The notes beneath the pieces were generated by a model that searched no databases, was not told the DNA's origin, and saw nothing but the letters and a program-made list of their open reading frames with translations. The translations under genes were made by a program, and so were the position numbers. Below, one piece after another: positions 49,401 to 61,179 of a DNA stretch of 64,000 bases. Positions within the stretch are counted from its first letter, which is position 1; each line of letters opens with the position of its first letter. Location: NCBI GenBank assembly GCA_015179125.1, contig WHVA01000092.1, forward strand, positions 186,001-250,000, read 5' to 3'. Source of the stretch: Gautieria morchelliformis. Taxonomy: Eukaryota > Basidiomycota > Agaricomycetes > Gomphales > Gomphaceae.

Positions 49401-50088
49401 GCGCTATGAGCCTGCTATGGGGCGCTACAAGTTGCGGACGCGGGACTATGGCGAACTTCATAATTGGAACTAGTCTACCGGGCTATACGAGCTATCTGAG
49501 CTATCTGACGCTATGAACAAGGCATGTTTTTTTCCTGATGGACACGTCCAATCCACGACCGTGGAGCCCACCTTATTAATACTAGACAATCAAAGCAAGG
49601 TGTTTTGAAGAATCTCCCACATATATTTAACAAGTTATTCAAGGTGGTTTACAGATTTTAAGAGCCATTCTTTGGCCATAAAACAATAGTTCTCTGTGAC
49701 TTATCTACTGTACTCACTGCCGTCGTTGGCAGAGTGAGAAGTCGCCTTCGCATATACTGGGCTAGATCTGAGTCAGGACATTCTAGGACTGAAGTCGAGG
49801 ATGACGTGACAATGACGGTATGAATGCTTTGCAGAGTTTCGGGGAAGTCAAATTCTCAGGCTTCACTCGTCATTATTGATGGAGGCATTTAACGCCTCCA
49901 AAGCACATATTCTGTTCGATTCGCACTGTATTTGGAGAACTTGCATCCGCATCCACTCGTACTTCGAGACGGCACTAACCGTGATGAGTGATTGAGGCAT
50001 TAGCTGAGAAAAAAACCCTGATAGCTCATTTGGTACTGGGAATGTATTCGTACACCTAGAATCTCCACGCATAAGGAAGTAAATAAGT
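49401..50088 (+). other. Unit 1/2 junction and family U-associated fragment
   Basis: The unit boundary lies at about 49550. Positions 49716-49890 (plus) carry the conserved GHSRTEVEDDVTMT-coding segment, also found in unit 3 at 57600-57660 and inverted in unit 1. Its relation to the neighbouring minus-strand gene is unclear: it could be a short plus-strand gene remnant. Confidence 0.45.
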
Positions 50089-52058
50089 CTAAACGAAATA
50101 AATATGAAAGGAGACATACGGAAGAGTGAACAGCTTGACTTCCTCTTTGATCCGTCCAACAAACATGACGTTGAGGTCCACCAATGCCCGCACTTCTTTC
50201 CCCGGTAGCCTTAAACCGAAGGTACCTGCCGCAACTAAGGCGTTGATGTTTACGTTTATACCTTCCTTCAAGCTGCCGGAGAAGTTCGTTAATTTAACAC
50301 GCCCCCAAAGAGGAACTCGGATGTAGAGGGCGCTGCTGGTATTGAGATTGACTGGGTCGATGGAACCTTCCAGCTTTGCCGGAGTTAATGTACATACTGG
50401 GTCATATAGAAAGACATGTCGTACCTCAAAAATCACCAGGAAGCTAGCCGTGAAGGGATATGTGCCCGAGGGAGCAACGGCGCCAACATTAGGGTTATAG
50501 GACGTGATAAGAGAGTTTTGAGTGCTTTCGTCGAAGTGATCCCCCAGAGATTTGTCAAACGCTGCAGGCAACCCCAATATGAGTATAAACTATGCACATT
50601 TCTAATAGCAGTAGGAACGCACACCTATGTTCACCCGTATACGTGTCATACGACACGTAGAGTCAGCATGCATAAGGAAATAAGTTGTTTAAACGAACTA
50701 TATGTAAAATGACACATACGGAAGAGTGAACAACTTGGCCTCATCCGCGCCCTCTCCAGCCAACGTGACGTCGAGTTCCTCGTGTATCCGCAGTTCTCTC
50801 CCCGATAGCTTCAGACTGAAGGTACCTTTCGCAATAAAGGAGTCAACTTTCTGGTTTATACCATCTTTCAAGTTGCCGGAGAAGCTTGTTGCTTTAACAC
50901 GACCCCAAAAAGGAATTCGGACGTAGAGTGTGCCCTTGGTATTGAGATCGACAGTATCGATAGCGCCTTCCATCTTTACCGGAGTTAATGCACATATTGA
51001 GTCATATAGAAAGACACGTTGTACCTCAAAATGGTTGAGGAAGCTAACGTTGAAGGTATATGTGCTCGAGGGAGCAACGGCGCCAATATTAGGTAGATAG
51101 GACGCAATAACAATGTTTTTAGTCGTTTCGTCGAAGTGATCTTCCAGAAACTTGTCAAACACTACAGGCAAGACCAATGAGTATAAGTTATGAAACGTTG
51201 TTAGTATCAGTAAGAACGCACGCTTATGTTCATCCGTATGCGTGTCAAGTGACACTACAACCATTTTCAGTAAAAATAAGAGGGATAAGGTTAGTTGTTG
51301 CTCACGATTGGTGGGCGCTGCAGGAGTTATTTCAAGAGAGGGTGAAGATGCCAACCTGGTGAGACATCAGGCCAACGTGATCAGGACAGAGTTGTGAAAT
51401 GGTACGCGCTGTGGGAGTGTAAGCAGAGTCATTTTGGTTTCATACTTATCAGTAAATTTGATGTCAAAGCTATATTCCAATACGAGTTGCCTCTGGTTCA
51501 ACGAGATGGTGAAATTGCCCTTGATATTGTCGCCGCGGGAAAATTCGCACGTAATTGAGCCACCGAGGTTGCCGTGTATATCTTCCATCAAGTCGACGCG
51601 GCCCCACGCTGGGACAACAACGTACAGACTCCCGTTGGACAGATAATTGGTGGACAAGTCAATCTGGCCATCTAGCTGTAAAGTTTATCAGTATGCCGGA
51701 CTATATGTGGTTGGCGTGTCTCGCTTACGACATAACCGGAAATGTTAAATTGAGTTCTGAAATTGTACTTGGAACCATCCAATGAACTAAGGATGATGCC
51801 ATCTTCACCCGCTCCCCTGGGAATATAGTTTTTGTCAATCCAGTCTGTGACATCTAGGGAATGCAACATATCATGTCTGGTCTGTACATCGTCAAATAGA
51901 GCATTGCTCACATTCCACACTAGGGTCTTCTGGTAGGCTCACTAGGGTAAAATATAAGCAAAGTGCCTCGTCAGCGTAATACCGTACAAGAGAAGGAATG
52001 TACCATTCACATGACATGGCAGAGGTTCTGTCAAGATAATAAATGAGACGTTGGGCAT
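50089..52058 (-). CDS. Family U protein, unit 2: three tandem ~145-residue modules
   Basis: Unrecognised family. The ATG at 52058 gives MPNVSFIILTEPLPCHVN, spliced to AYQKTLVWNVSNALFDDVQ. Module 1: DWIDKNY...GIILSSLDGSKYNF, FNISGYV | LDGQIDLSTNYLSNGSLYVV, VPAWGRVDLMED, MTLLTLP. Module 2: LFDKFLEDHFDETTKNIVIA, YLPNIGAVAPSSTYTFNVSF | MEGAIDTVDLNTKGTLYVRI, PFWGRVKATSFSG, AKLFTLP. Module 3: AFDKSLGDHFDESTQNSLIT, YNPNVGAVAPSGTYPFTASF | LEGSIDPVNLNTSSALYIRV, PLWGRVKLTNFSG, VKLFTLP. In each module an intron sits just before xGxIDxxxL and another after TLP, so the modules arose by exon-pair duplication. Predicted beta-rich with no clear signal peptide. The C-terminal end is uncertain. A cytoplasmic or unconventionally secreted role cannot be decided. 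Confidence 0.6.
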
Positions 52059-53438
52059 CAGAGTGTGTTTGAGAATGCTCACCTCGGAATACGTTAGCTT
52101 TGCAGGTGGGTCGGTGTGGAATTCTCTGCAGTACGTACTGTACGTACCAAGTGGGATGAGACGCCTCCAAACCGGAGGAGTTCCTTTTATCAGGAATCGG
52201 CAAATGAACAGCGGAGCGCAGCCCCCGTCCGTTGTATTGAATTGAACAGATTATTGTGCGTAAAGGCCGTTAGAATTGTCGAACACGCTTACTGTACTAC
52301 AGTAGCAATGAATTGAGTTAGCCGCATGTGAAAATATATTTCTATTGCCTCACCGGACTCCAGAAGTAACCGAACCGCGAGCGCAGCTCTAATATAATGA
52401 ATGCGGAGGCTGACGCGTCGAAGTGGGGCTTGAAGAACCCGGCCGCCAAAGTTCTCGTTAAATTTCACTCATCTACGTACTACTTACAGCAATTCGGGAT
52501 GTCTGCGCTGTCCGCTAGCTTGTTCAACGCCTGTCTATTTTCGCCGTCATCGATCCCCCTCAGTAAAAGAATCAGTGGCAGTGAGAACTTGTGCTATGAG
52601 GGGGAGTTGCGTGGTGTAATGGAACGATATCAACTACTCCACGCTCGCTGGCCCCACGGGGAAAAAGTTCACTTTATAAAATTCTACGATATTTTCAGGT
52701 GTGCCTCACCCGCGATCCCTCTCCACGACTCGACGCTCCAGGTGGACAGCTCGGGGCTGGCCAATAATAGTGACGATATCGCAGTATAGTACGTACCACT
52801 CCGGTCATGGACAGGATCACCCAGTCACGGACATGGGTACCGAGAGACGGATATGGGTGGACGGCGGCAGTGAGTACCGCGCTACTGGGAGGACGGGTTC
52901 ATGATAGCAAGAGGCACAGCGCATGAACATAGCCGCGGTGCCGTGTCAGAGAAGAGCACTGAGTTCAGCGCAAACACTGCACAAACGCCGAACTTTAGCC
53001 CAGGCAACTATGTGCAACGTCCCTGCGGGCACGATTACAGTGGCTGATCGACACACCGTGGGGTACGCAGGAGCATCTTGGCGTAGTATTAGAATAGAGA
53101 ACCGATCTACCGCCCGGGCGGGGGAGACTACACCGCAAGAACAGAATGGTGAGTGTGTGTGGAGCCTGCGTGATGCGCGCCTGGGTTGACCTAAGAGCAT
53201 GGTAGATGAGACTTCGAGACTGTGCAGTATCTCATGCGGGCTAGTCCAAGCATACTCAGCTTGCAGGATGTCGCGTGCGGCCTCTGGAAGTCACGCGGCT
53301 TACGCTTACGTTGAAAGATTTTCGGCGCTTCAAAACCTGGCATGCAGTTCGTCTGGCAGCTGTCATGCCCGTAAATAAAAACACTGACGCCATGCTTTAG
53401 ACTGAGCTCAGAACTCCATCTGAGTGACCACCACCATG

Positions 53439-53450
53439 ATGCAGTCCTTT
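53439..53450 (+). pseudogene. Start of unit 2 secreted gene, remainder lost
   Basis: The upstream region 52790-53438 matches 60440-61179. The first codons (ATGCAGTC...) match the secreted-protein start at 61180, after which the sequence changes abruptly to an AT-rich insert. The body of the gene does not reappear after the insert (56285 onward matches only unit-end sequence). Confidence 0.7.
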
Positions 53451-53623
53451 GTCTGTTGGAGTGACAAACCATGTCATCCAATGTTTTGGAGTTACTTTCA
53501 TTCTGACTGTTTCCTGCTCTTGCCACTGCAGACATGGTAAAATTTCCTGACTTTGGAAATGGAAATCCTGAGGATATTCCACATTTCTTCAAAATTTCCC
53601 AGTTTATGAAATTGGATGAAAAC

Positions 53624-53985
53624 TTATTGTTTTGTCACAGTTTTTTGACTTCAGGGAATCCTTCAAAAATTGTAGAATCATCACTCAAAATCTTCAAGAA
53701 ACTCTTGGAAAACATTGAATTTCCTCCTCTATGAAAATTAATATTTAATAAAGTTTTATCAGTTTGGAAATTCTATGAAATCTTGGTTTTCTGAATTTTT
53801 GACAGGGAAACTTTGTAGAAATCAGTGTTTCTATAGAATTTCCCAACTGGGGAAATTTATTAAATATTTAGTTTCATGCAAGAGGAAATTCAATGTTTCC
53901 TGAGCATTTCTTGAAGATTTTTAGGTGATAATTTTCCAATTTTTGAAGGATTTCCTGCAGCCCAAAAACTCTGACAAAACATTAA
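53624..53985. mobile_element. AT-rich foldback (MITE-like) element
   Basis: Long inverted repeat with ~160-bp diverged arms and a short loop near 53800. For example aacattgaatttcctcc in the left arm is mirrored by aggaaattcaatgttt in the right, and atttaataaa by tttattaaat. No coding potential. Exact ends and TSD not determined. Confidence 0.65.
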
Positions 53986-55389
53986 ATTAGGATTTGAGCA
54001 TGAGTGTAGGGAAAACAAGATCCCTCTACCAGCCACAAAGAGTCAGCATATTGCCTGTGCATCATGGGCCTGGCCTCAAATGCCAAGTCCAAAGAGGGCG
54101 GTCAGTGTTGGTGGCATAGAGTGTGGATAGGTCTGAATGCTCTGTGGAGGTGTCATGTGTCAGGGATAGAATGATAGTATAGCCATGAGAGTGTAACTGT
54201 GTGGGTCTGTCATGTTGTAGCTAGTGGCCAAGGAGATGTGATGTAGCATGGGATATAATGGTTGCCATGTCTAGATCTCATACAGTGGGTTTGCATCAGC
54301 AAGTTTGTGTCAATGGCAGTCTAGGGCAGCTTTGTGGATTGGGCATTCCTGACTGGTTGCTGGGTGAGTACCTGCACAATCAGTGCATTTTGGTTTGACA
54401 TGCTGGCATGGTGCTGACATGTCACATTTTTCCTTGTTGGGGCAGTGGCATTCACATGTCATGTGCTTGCCTGAACAGTGTCTGCAAGACATTGCCTTTT
54501 TGCAGATTCTTACAAAATGCCCAAAATGATGGCAATTGTAGCATTGTGGCAGGCAACAAACAAATTTAGTTGCTGGATGGAGGTGGCCTTGGAACACAAG
54601 GTGGTGGGTGATACAGCTGTTGGCAACCTGGGAATCTGTGAAGTAGAGGACTATGGAGGCATGCTTTTTGGTCTGTGGATTGTTCCATGGGCAGGAGAGG
54701 AATTCAGCCTGCTGGAGTGTCAAGGGGTGGGTGATAATGTGCTTGTTTTGGTTAATGAGAGAGATGACATCGCAGCTATTGCATGAAGGGTTGAATGTGG
54801 CAGGGATTCCATGAATAAGAACTGGGTATGTCTTTTGAGCAATAGAGAGCTGGTCTGAGAGCTTTGGGAGCCATCGGTGTGCTGTTGAAGCGAGATAGGT
54901 TAGTTCAGCTTCACTGCAGGTTGCAACCCATATGTCACCACTCTGGTGGTGAGCTACTACACGAATCCATTGTGGGATGTTTTTTATATCCTCATTGCCA
55001 TCCGCATCTGGTGAGTATGTTCTTGTTTTGAACCAACAGTTGGCATCCTCAACAGCATTGCCAACCTTTCTGCTAGGTCCTTGTCAGAGAGGTCTGATAA
55101 TACTGGACAGTTTCAGTTAGACTGAGCTAGAGTGAGGTCGTAACACATATTGCAGAAGGGTGTTTTGGGGCCAGGATGGAGGAGTGAGGCAGATGAGGTG
55201 GATGTGATAAGGACTGAAGTGTAGGTGTGCATGTCGGCAGGTTGACATGCATTCAGAAGTCTTAATTGAGTAGATATAGCCTCAAGGTGTCTGCTTATGC
55301 TAGCTAACTGTAGGTCAGGGCAAGGTTCGTCAAGCATTGATCGGGCTAATGAGATCAAGTGGTGGCCTTGGTGTAGGACATCAAGGGGG

Positions 55390-56132
55390 TGTCAGAGGAC
55401 ACCCTGTGTTCCAGTTCCGACACCACCCTGAGTTCTGCTTCCATTTCCAACCCTAATTCTGGTTCCACTTCCATTTCTGACTCTGCTTACAGAAATGTTT
55501 CCACTTCTGGCAGAACTTCCGCCGGTTCCATTCACTTCACCAATTCCACTCTGTTCTCCAACTTCCGCTTTTGGAACAGTGTCGGAAGTCAAGTGACTCC
55601 TGTAGTACATGACATCAAGTGTCAGTCAAGGGTCAGGGATGTAAGGGGAATGCAGGGTTGATGGTGAGTGTTAAGTGTTGGCCCTGGCTGCAGACTAGTG
55701 TAGTATAATATGGGCTCACTGGCATTGGGGGTCCTTAGACTTTTCTCTTTGGATTTCCTCTTGTCAGTTGTGTGGTAGTCATGGCAAAAAGGATGAAATT
55801 CTCAATTTGGAAATACACAATAAAAACACATTCTTTACATTTAGTACACACATGGTTCTCAAAATTTCCCATACATGTTTAAAACTTTTTGTTCCATGTA
55901 TGTATTAGAGTGTTTTGGAAAACTTTATGTTTTCTGGAATGTTCTAGACACTAGGAAACCTGAAGATAACAAGGGATATATTCAAAAAAGTTTTAAACAT
56001 GTATGGGAAATTTTGAGAACTGTGTGTGTACTAAATGTAAAGAATGTGTTTTCATTGTGTATTTCCAAATTGAGAATTTCATCCTTTTTGCAGTGAGTGC
56101 GATCTCCACAGCTAGCTAGGGTTGCCCTTACA
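55390..56132 (+). repeat. Solo LTR of the gypsy element, 5-bp TSD GGGGG
   Basis: TGTCAG at 55390 to CTTACA at 56132. It is homologous to 1837-1386 read in reverse, enlarged by an inserted 308-bp foldback element. It is flanked by GGGGG at 55385-55389 and 56133-56137. No internal region, so it arose by LTR-LTR recombination. Confidence 0.88.
55784..56091. mobile_element. MITE inserted in the solo LTR
   Basis: 308 bp with ~108-bp, almost perfect terminal inverted repeats (gcaaaaaggatgaaattctc at the left, mirrored at 56072-56091) and a ~90-bp loop. It interrupts the LTR between gtggtagt and gcgatctcc, sequences that are contiguous in the LTR at 1386. No ORF. Confidence 0.88.
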
Positions 56133-56438
56133 GGGGGAGTGTGACTGATTTGGCAGACTTGGTCTTGAGAAGTGCAATTCCATAGATAAGGTCACTAAGC
56201 TGCTCAAGTATGGTGGCTAAAGGAGCAGTAGGGGGGTGTCTTGGGGGTTTATTGAGCAATGGTGGTGGTTGTTGGACCATGGGAGCGATCACATAGCACT
56301 ATGAGCTGCTATGGGGTGCTACAAGTTGCGGGGCTATGATGAACTTCAATCAGGACTTGTCTACCGGGCTATATGAGCTATCTGAGCTATCTAACACTAT
56401 GAACAAAGCATGTTTTTTCCTGATGAGTCGGACACGTC

Positions 56439-57386
56439 TGTCATGACCCGTGTATTATAGTATTGAGTTACCACCATTTTCCCTTTTCATCCCTCCACTT
56501 TATGTTCGCTCTGTTTGCCATTCGCTACTCGCATCATTCGCCAGTAGTCATGCCATCAAACACGATCGACATCCCCTAACTGGTGTGATGGCTCATCACT
56601 ATCCCCATCACCTGCGGGGTTTAAGCTCCTCTAGGTTTTTCTATGGCCAGTATGCATTCGCGGGCCATTCTGCCCCCAGAACATGCAGGATCAACCTTTT
56701 CGACCAAGACTCCGTGGAGACTGAGATATATACAGGTCTCAAGGTGTGTTTTCTTACCTAGGTACCTTCATCTGCCATCCTTCCCACTGTTTCATGTTCA
56801 TATGACTACTTAGTTCTATTGTATATGTGTTTTGTCTATTTGTATCCTGACTGCGCACTCCCTAACTAACCCTGACTCACAACAGCCTCTTTCTCATTTG
56901 CTGTTAGCATACGAGCATTCGGTATAAGTAGTTCACATTTGCATGTATATTCTGTAGTTCAATTATCATACGTCTATCTTGTGCAAAACCCGACTACACT
57001 GTGACCATTGTCTTAATCCCTCTTCTCTACTACCTTTAACCAGAGTAGAGCTTAGGCACCACTGGTGAGTTTCTATATCTCACCTTCACCACTTTAGTCT
57101 TCAAACTCTTGTCTGTGCTGTTGGCGAAGGGCTCCAAAGGAGTACCTTCGCCAGTGAAAGGATTGTTACTGCTAGACAACCTTTCCGTGAAGCCTTGCAT
57201 GTTACATCATGAGCTATTTCGCTTTGACTGTAGATCAGGGCGAACTCCTATCGAGAAGCCCCTTTACTTTGTAATTTTGACTGGCTTTACATTATTCACC
57301 GAACTACATATTTTGTCACACAAGTTGTTCAGGCATTCGCCATGTTCACTAATACACGATATTAACACCCAAATCCAATCTTGACA
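56439..57386. mobile_element. 948-bp solo LTR
   Basis: Starts TGTCATGACCCG and ends CTTGACA. It splits unit-boundary sequence that is continuous at 49545 (gacacgtccaatcc). The flanks acgtc (56434-56438) and atgtc (57387-57391) are a 5-bp TSD with one transition. Unrelated in sequence to the other LTR. No coding region. Confidence 0.75.
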
Positions 57387-57988
57387 ATGTCCAATCCATG
57401 ACTGTGGAGCCCACATTATTAATACTAGACAATCAAAGAAAGGTGGCTTGAAGTATCTCCCACATATATTTAACAAGCTATTGGTTTACTGCTCAAGTTG
57501 AAGGTCATTCTTTGGCCAAAAAACAATCCCTGTGGCTTACTGTAGTCACTGTCTTTGTTGGCGGAGTACAGTGAGAAGATACAGCTATCGTTTGAGTCTT
57601 CGCGTATCTATTCAGGACATTCTAAGACTGAAGTCGAGGAGGATGTGACATTGATGGTATCGCTGCTTTGGAGACTTTCGGCCGGGAAGGTCAAGTCCTC
57701 AGGCTTCCAAGCTCAGGCCTCCGACTCGTCACTATTGATGGCGGCATTAACGCCTCCGAGTCAATCGAATTCAAAGCATATATTCCGTTCCATTCACACC
57801 ACGTCTTGGGAAAACTATCCATTCGTACCCATTCGCATTTCAAGACGGTACTACCCAGATTTATATAAGTGGAGTAGTTAAGGCATAGCTGGAAAAAACC
57901 GCGTTAGCTGTCTCTTGACGGGACGTGTTGAGAATGTATTCGTACATCTAGAATCTACATGCATACGGAAGTAAGTCGTTTAAACGAA

Positions 57989-59343
57989 CTATATGTAAAA
58001 TGACACATACGGAAGAGTGAACAACTTGGCCTCATCCATGCCATATCCAGCCAACTTGCTGTCGAGTTCCTCGTGTATCCGCAGGTCTCTCCCCGATAGC
58101 TTCAGACTGAAGGTACCTTTCGCAATAAGGGAGTCAACTTTCTGGTTTATGCCATCTTTCAAGTTGCCGGAGAAGCTTGCTGCTTTAACACGACCCCAAA
58201 AAGGAATTAGGACGTAGAGTGTGCCCTTGATATTGAGATCGACAGTGTCGATGGCACCTTCCATCTTTACCGGAGTTAATGTAGATATTGAGTGATAAAG
58301 AAAGACATGTCGTACCTCCATACTGGTAAGGAAGCTAACATTGAAGGTATATGTGCTCGAGGGAGCAACGGCGCCAACATTAGGTAGATAGGACGCGATA
58401 ACAATGTTTTTAGTCGTTTCGTCTAAGTGATCTTCGAGAAACTTGTCAAACACTGCAGGCAACACTAATGAGTATAAGTTATGAAACGTTTTCAGTAGCA
58501 GCATGGACGCACACTTATATTCATTCTTATGCCTGACAAACGACACTACAACCATTTTCAGTAAAAATAAGAGGGATAAGGTTAGTTGTTGCATGCTCAC
58601 GATCGGTGGGCGCTACAGGAGTTATTTCAAGAGAGGGTGAAGATGGCAACCTGGTGAGACATCAGGCCAACGTGATCAGGACAGAGTGGTGAAATGGTAC
58701 GCGCTGTGGAAGTGTAAGCAGAGTCATTTTGGTTCCATGCTTGCCAATAAACTTGACGTCAAAGCTATATTCAAACATGAGTTGCCTCTGGTTTAACCAG
58801 AGGGTAAAACTGCCGTTGATATCGTCGCCGCGGGAAAATTGGCCCGTAATTGAGCTACCGAGGTTACCGTGTATATCTTCCATCAAGTCGACGCGGCCCC
58901 ACGCCGGGACAACAACGTACAGACTCCCGTTGGACAGATAATTGGTGGACAAGTCAATCTGGCCATCAATCTGTGAAGTTTATCAGTATGCCGGACTATA
59001 TGCGGTTGGCGTGTCTCGCTTACGACATAACCGGAAATGTTAAATTGAGTTCTGAAATTGTACTTGGAACCATCCAATGAACTAAGGATGATGCCACGTT
59101 CAACCGCTCCCCTGAGATGATAGTTTTTGTCAATCCAGTCTGCAACATCTAGGGGATGCAACACATCATGTCTGGTGGGTACTTCGTCAAATCGAGCGTT
59201 ACTCACATTCCCCAGTAGGGTCTTCTGGTAGGCTCACTAGGGTAAAATATAAGCGAAGTCAGCGTCATACCATACAAGAGAAGGAACACATCATTCACAT
59301 GACATGGCAGAGGTTCTGTCACGGTAATAAATGAGTTGGGCAT
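57989..59343 (-). CDS. Family U protein, unit 3: two modules
   Basis: Paralogue of the unit 2 gene. Start ATG 59343 (MPNSFITVTEPLPCHVN). Module 1: NARFDEVPTRHDVLHPLDVA, DWIDKNYHLRG, GIILSSLDGSKYNFRTQFNI, then STNYLSNGSLYVVVPAWGRV and MTLLTLP. Module 2: VFDKFLEDHLDETTKNIVIA, YLPNVGAVAPSSTYTFNVSF, then MEGAIDTVDLNIKGTLYVLI, PFWGRVKAASFSG, AKLFTLP, with the frame ending at 57989. Module 3 of unit 2 is absent. Module 1 differs from unit 2 by scattered substitutions only, which suggests recent duplication. Function unknown; no similarity recognised. Confidence 0.6.
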
Positions 59344-61179
59344 GAGAGTACGTTTGAGAATGCTCACCTCGGAATACGTTAGCTTTGCAGGTGGATCGGT
59401 GTGGAATTCTCTGCAGTCACGGTACGTATATACTGTACCAAGTGGGATGAGACGCCTCCAAACCGGAGGGGGTTCCTTTTATCAGGAATCGGCAAAGTAA
59501 CAGCGGAGACAGCCCTCGTCCGTTGTATTGAATCGAACATATTATTGTGCGTAAACGCCGCTAGAATTGTTGAACACGCATGGAAATACTACGTATTTAC
59601 TGCCATACTACAGTAAGTAGCAATGAATTAAGTTACTGCATCTGAAAATATATTTCTATTGCCTCACCGGACTCTAGAAGTAACCGCGAACCGAAGTAAC
59701 CGTGTGCGCAGCTCTAATATAATGTAGAGGCTGACGTGTTGAAGTGGGACTCCAAGAACCCGGTCAACCATTCAGTTGAGCTATGTAGTATACTTATACT
59801 GTTGCTAGGAAAAACAATATTCTAATAGAATTGACGGGTGCGGTGTCTCGACGCTCGTATATGGTACCTGCCCAAGCATCCTGCAGAGGCGCGAACTTAA
59901 TATTACATTACACTGTTCTACCCCAGCACAATAAATTTGAGTCTAGGTAGAAGTTAGATCGATCGAAAAAGCGGTCGAACTATGGCTGGTATTTTTATCA
60001 CCAAGCCTGAGATCTGACAGAAGAATTTGGCGCGGTCTCTTAGTACTTATTGATTATGAATCGTTGAACTGTATAGAAACTAGGCACGCCCTGTACTGTC
60101 GTGACGAGGGTTACTATTTACAGCAATTCGTGATGTCTGCGCCGCTAGCTTGTTCAACGCCTGCCTATTTTCGCCGTCATCGTTCCTCCTCAGTGAAAGA
60201 ATGGGTGGCAGTGAGAACTTGTGCTATGAGGGTGGTGTAATGGAACGATTTTCAATCATTCGGCGTTCTCATAAAGGGTGAGTAACCTATGGCTCCCCAA
60301 GTAAACTCTGCTTTATAAAATTCTATGATTTTTTCAGGAGGCGTGCCTCACCCGCGATTCCTCTCCATTCGACGCTCCAGGCGGACGATCGCAGCGTTGA
60401 CTAGAGCGCGGGGCTGGCCAATAATAGCGACAGTATCGCAGCCAGTATAGTACTGGTACCACTCCGATCATGGACAGGATCACGGAGTCACGGACACGAG
60501 TACCGGGTACGCCCGGTCGGCCAGGACGGAGACATGTACGGATATGGCTGGACGCCGGCAGTGAGTACCGCGCCACTGGCAGGACGGGTGTTCATGATAG
60601 CAAGGGGCACATCGCACGAACGTAGCGGCGGGGCCGCGTCAGAGAAGCACGGTCAGTCACGTTCAGCGCAAAACACTGCACACACGCCGAACTTTAGCCC
60701 TGCAGCTATATAAACGTCCCTTCGGGGACGATTGCAGCCGCTGATAGACTCCCCGTGGCCCTGCGCAGCAGCATCTTGGAGTAGTATCAGAATACTAGAG
60801 AGCCGGTCTACGATAACGCTCGGGCGGGGAGATCACACCGCAAGAACTCGATCAGAAGGGTGCGTGTGTGTGGAGCGTGAGTGCTGCACGCCTGGGTTGA
60901 CCTCAGAACATGGTAGATAAGACTTGAAGACTGTGCAGTATCTCATGCGGGCTAGTCCAAGCATACTCAGCTCGCAGGACATCTTCGCTAAGAGAGGCCG
61001 TGCGGCCCGAGCTCAGCTTACGTGAAACGGAGAGCTCCCGAATTTCGCCGCTTCTAAACCTGGCAATACAGCAGTTCTCGTTCTGGCAGCTGTCATGCCC
61101 GTGACACCCCCGTGAATAAAAACACTGACGCCGGGGCTTAGACTGAGCTCACGACTCCGTCTGAACGACCACCACCACG
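59344..61179. other. Shared upstream region between unit 3 genes
   Basis: Collinear with 52059-53438, except for ~320 bp of extra sequence at about 59770-60110 and scattered indels. It must hold both divergent promoters of the module. No gene seen. Confidence 0.5.

Larger units (their letters stand above)
54310..56283 (-). pseudogene. Tad-like LINE ORF1 (gag-like), interrupted by an LTR
   Basis: On the minus strand ORF1 starts MVQQPPPLLNKPPRHPPTAP (56283 to 56138) and is broken by the LTR at 56132-55390. Removing the LTR plus one GGGGG copy restores the frame (KSVTLP-LDVLHQGHHLISLA). It continues SMLDEPCPDLQL... to an in-frame TGA near 55117 and a one-base shift near 55075. It resumes VGNAVEDANCWFKTRTYSPD, NIPQWIRVVAHHQSGDIWVA and a cysteine-rich end with knuckles CYNCHHFGHFVRIC and CRHCSGKHMTCEC. 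ORF2 (endonuclease/RT) is absent. The copy is dead. Confidence 0.7.
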
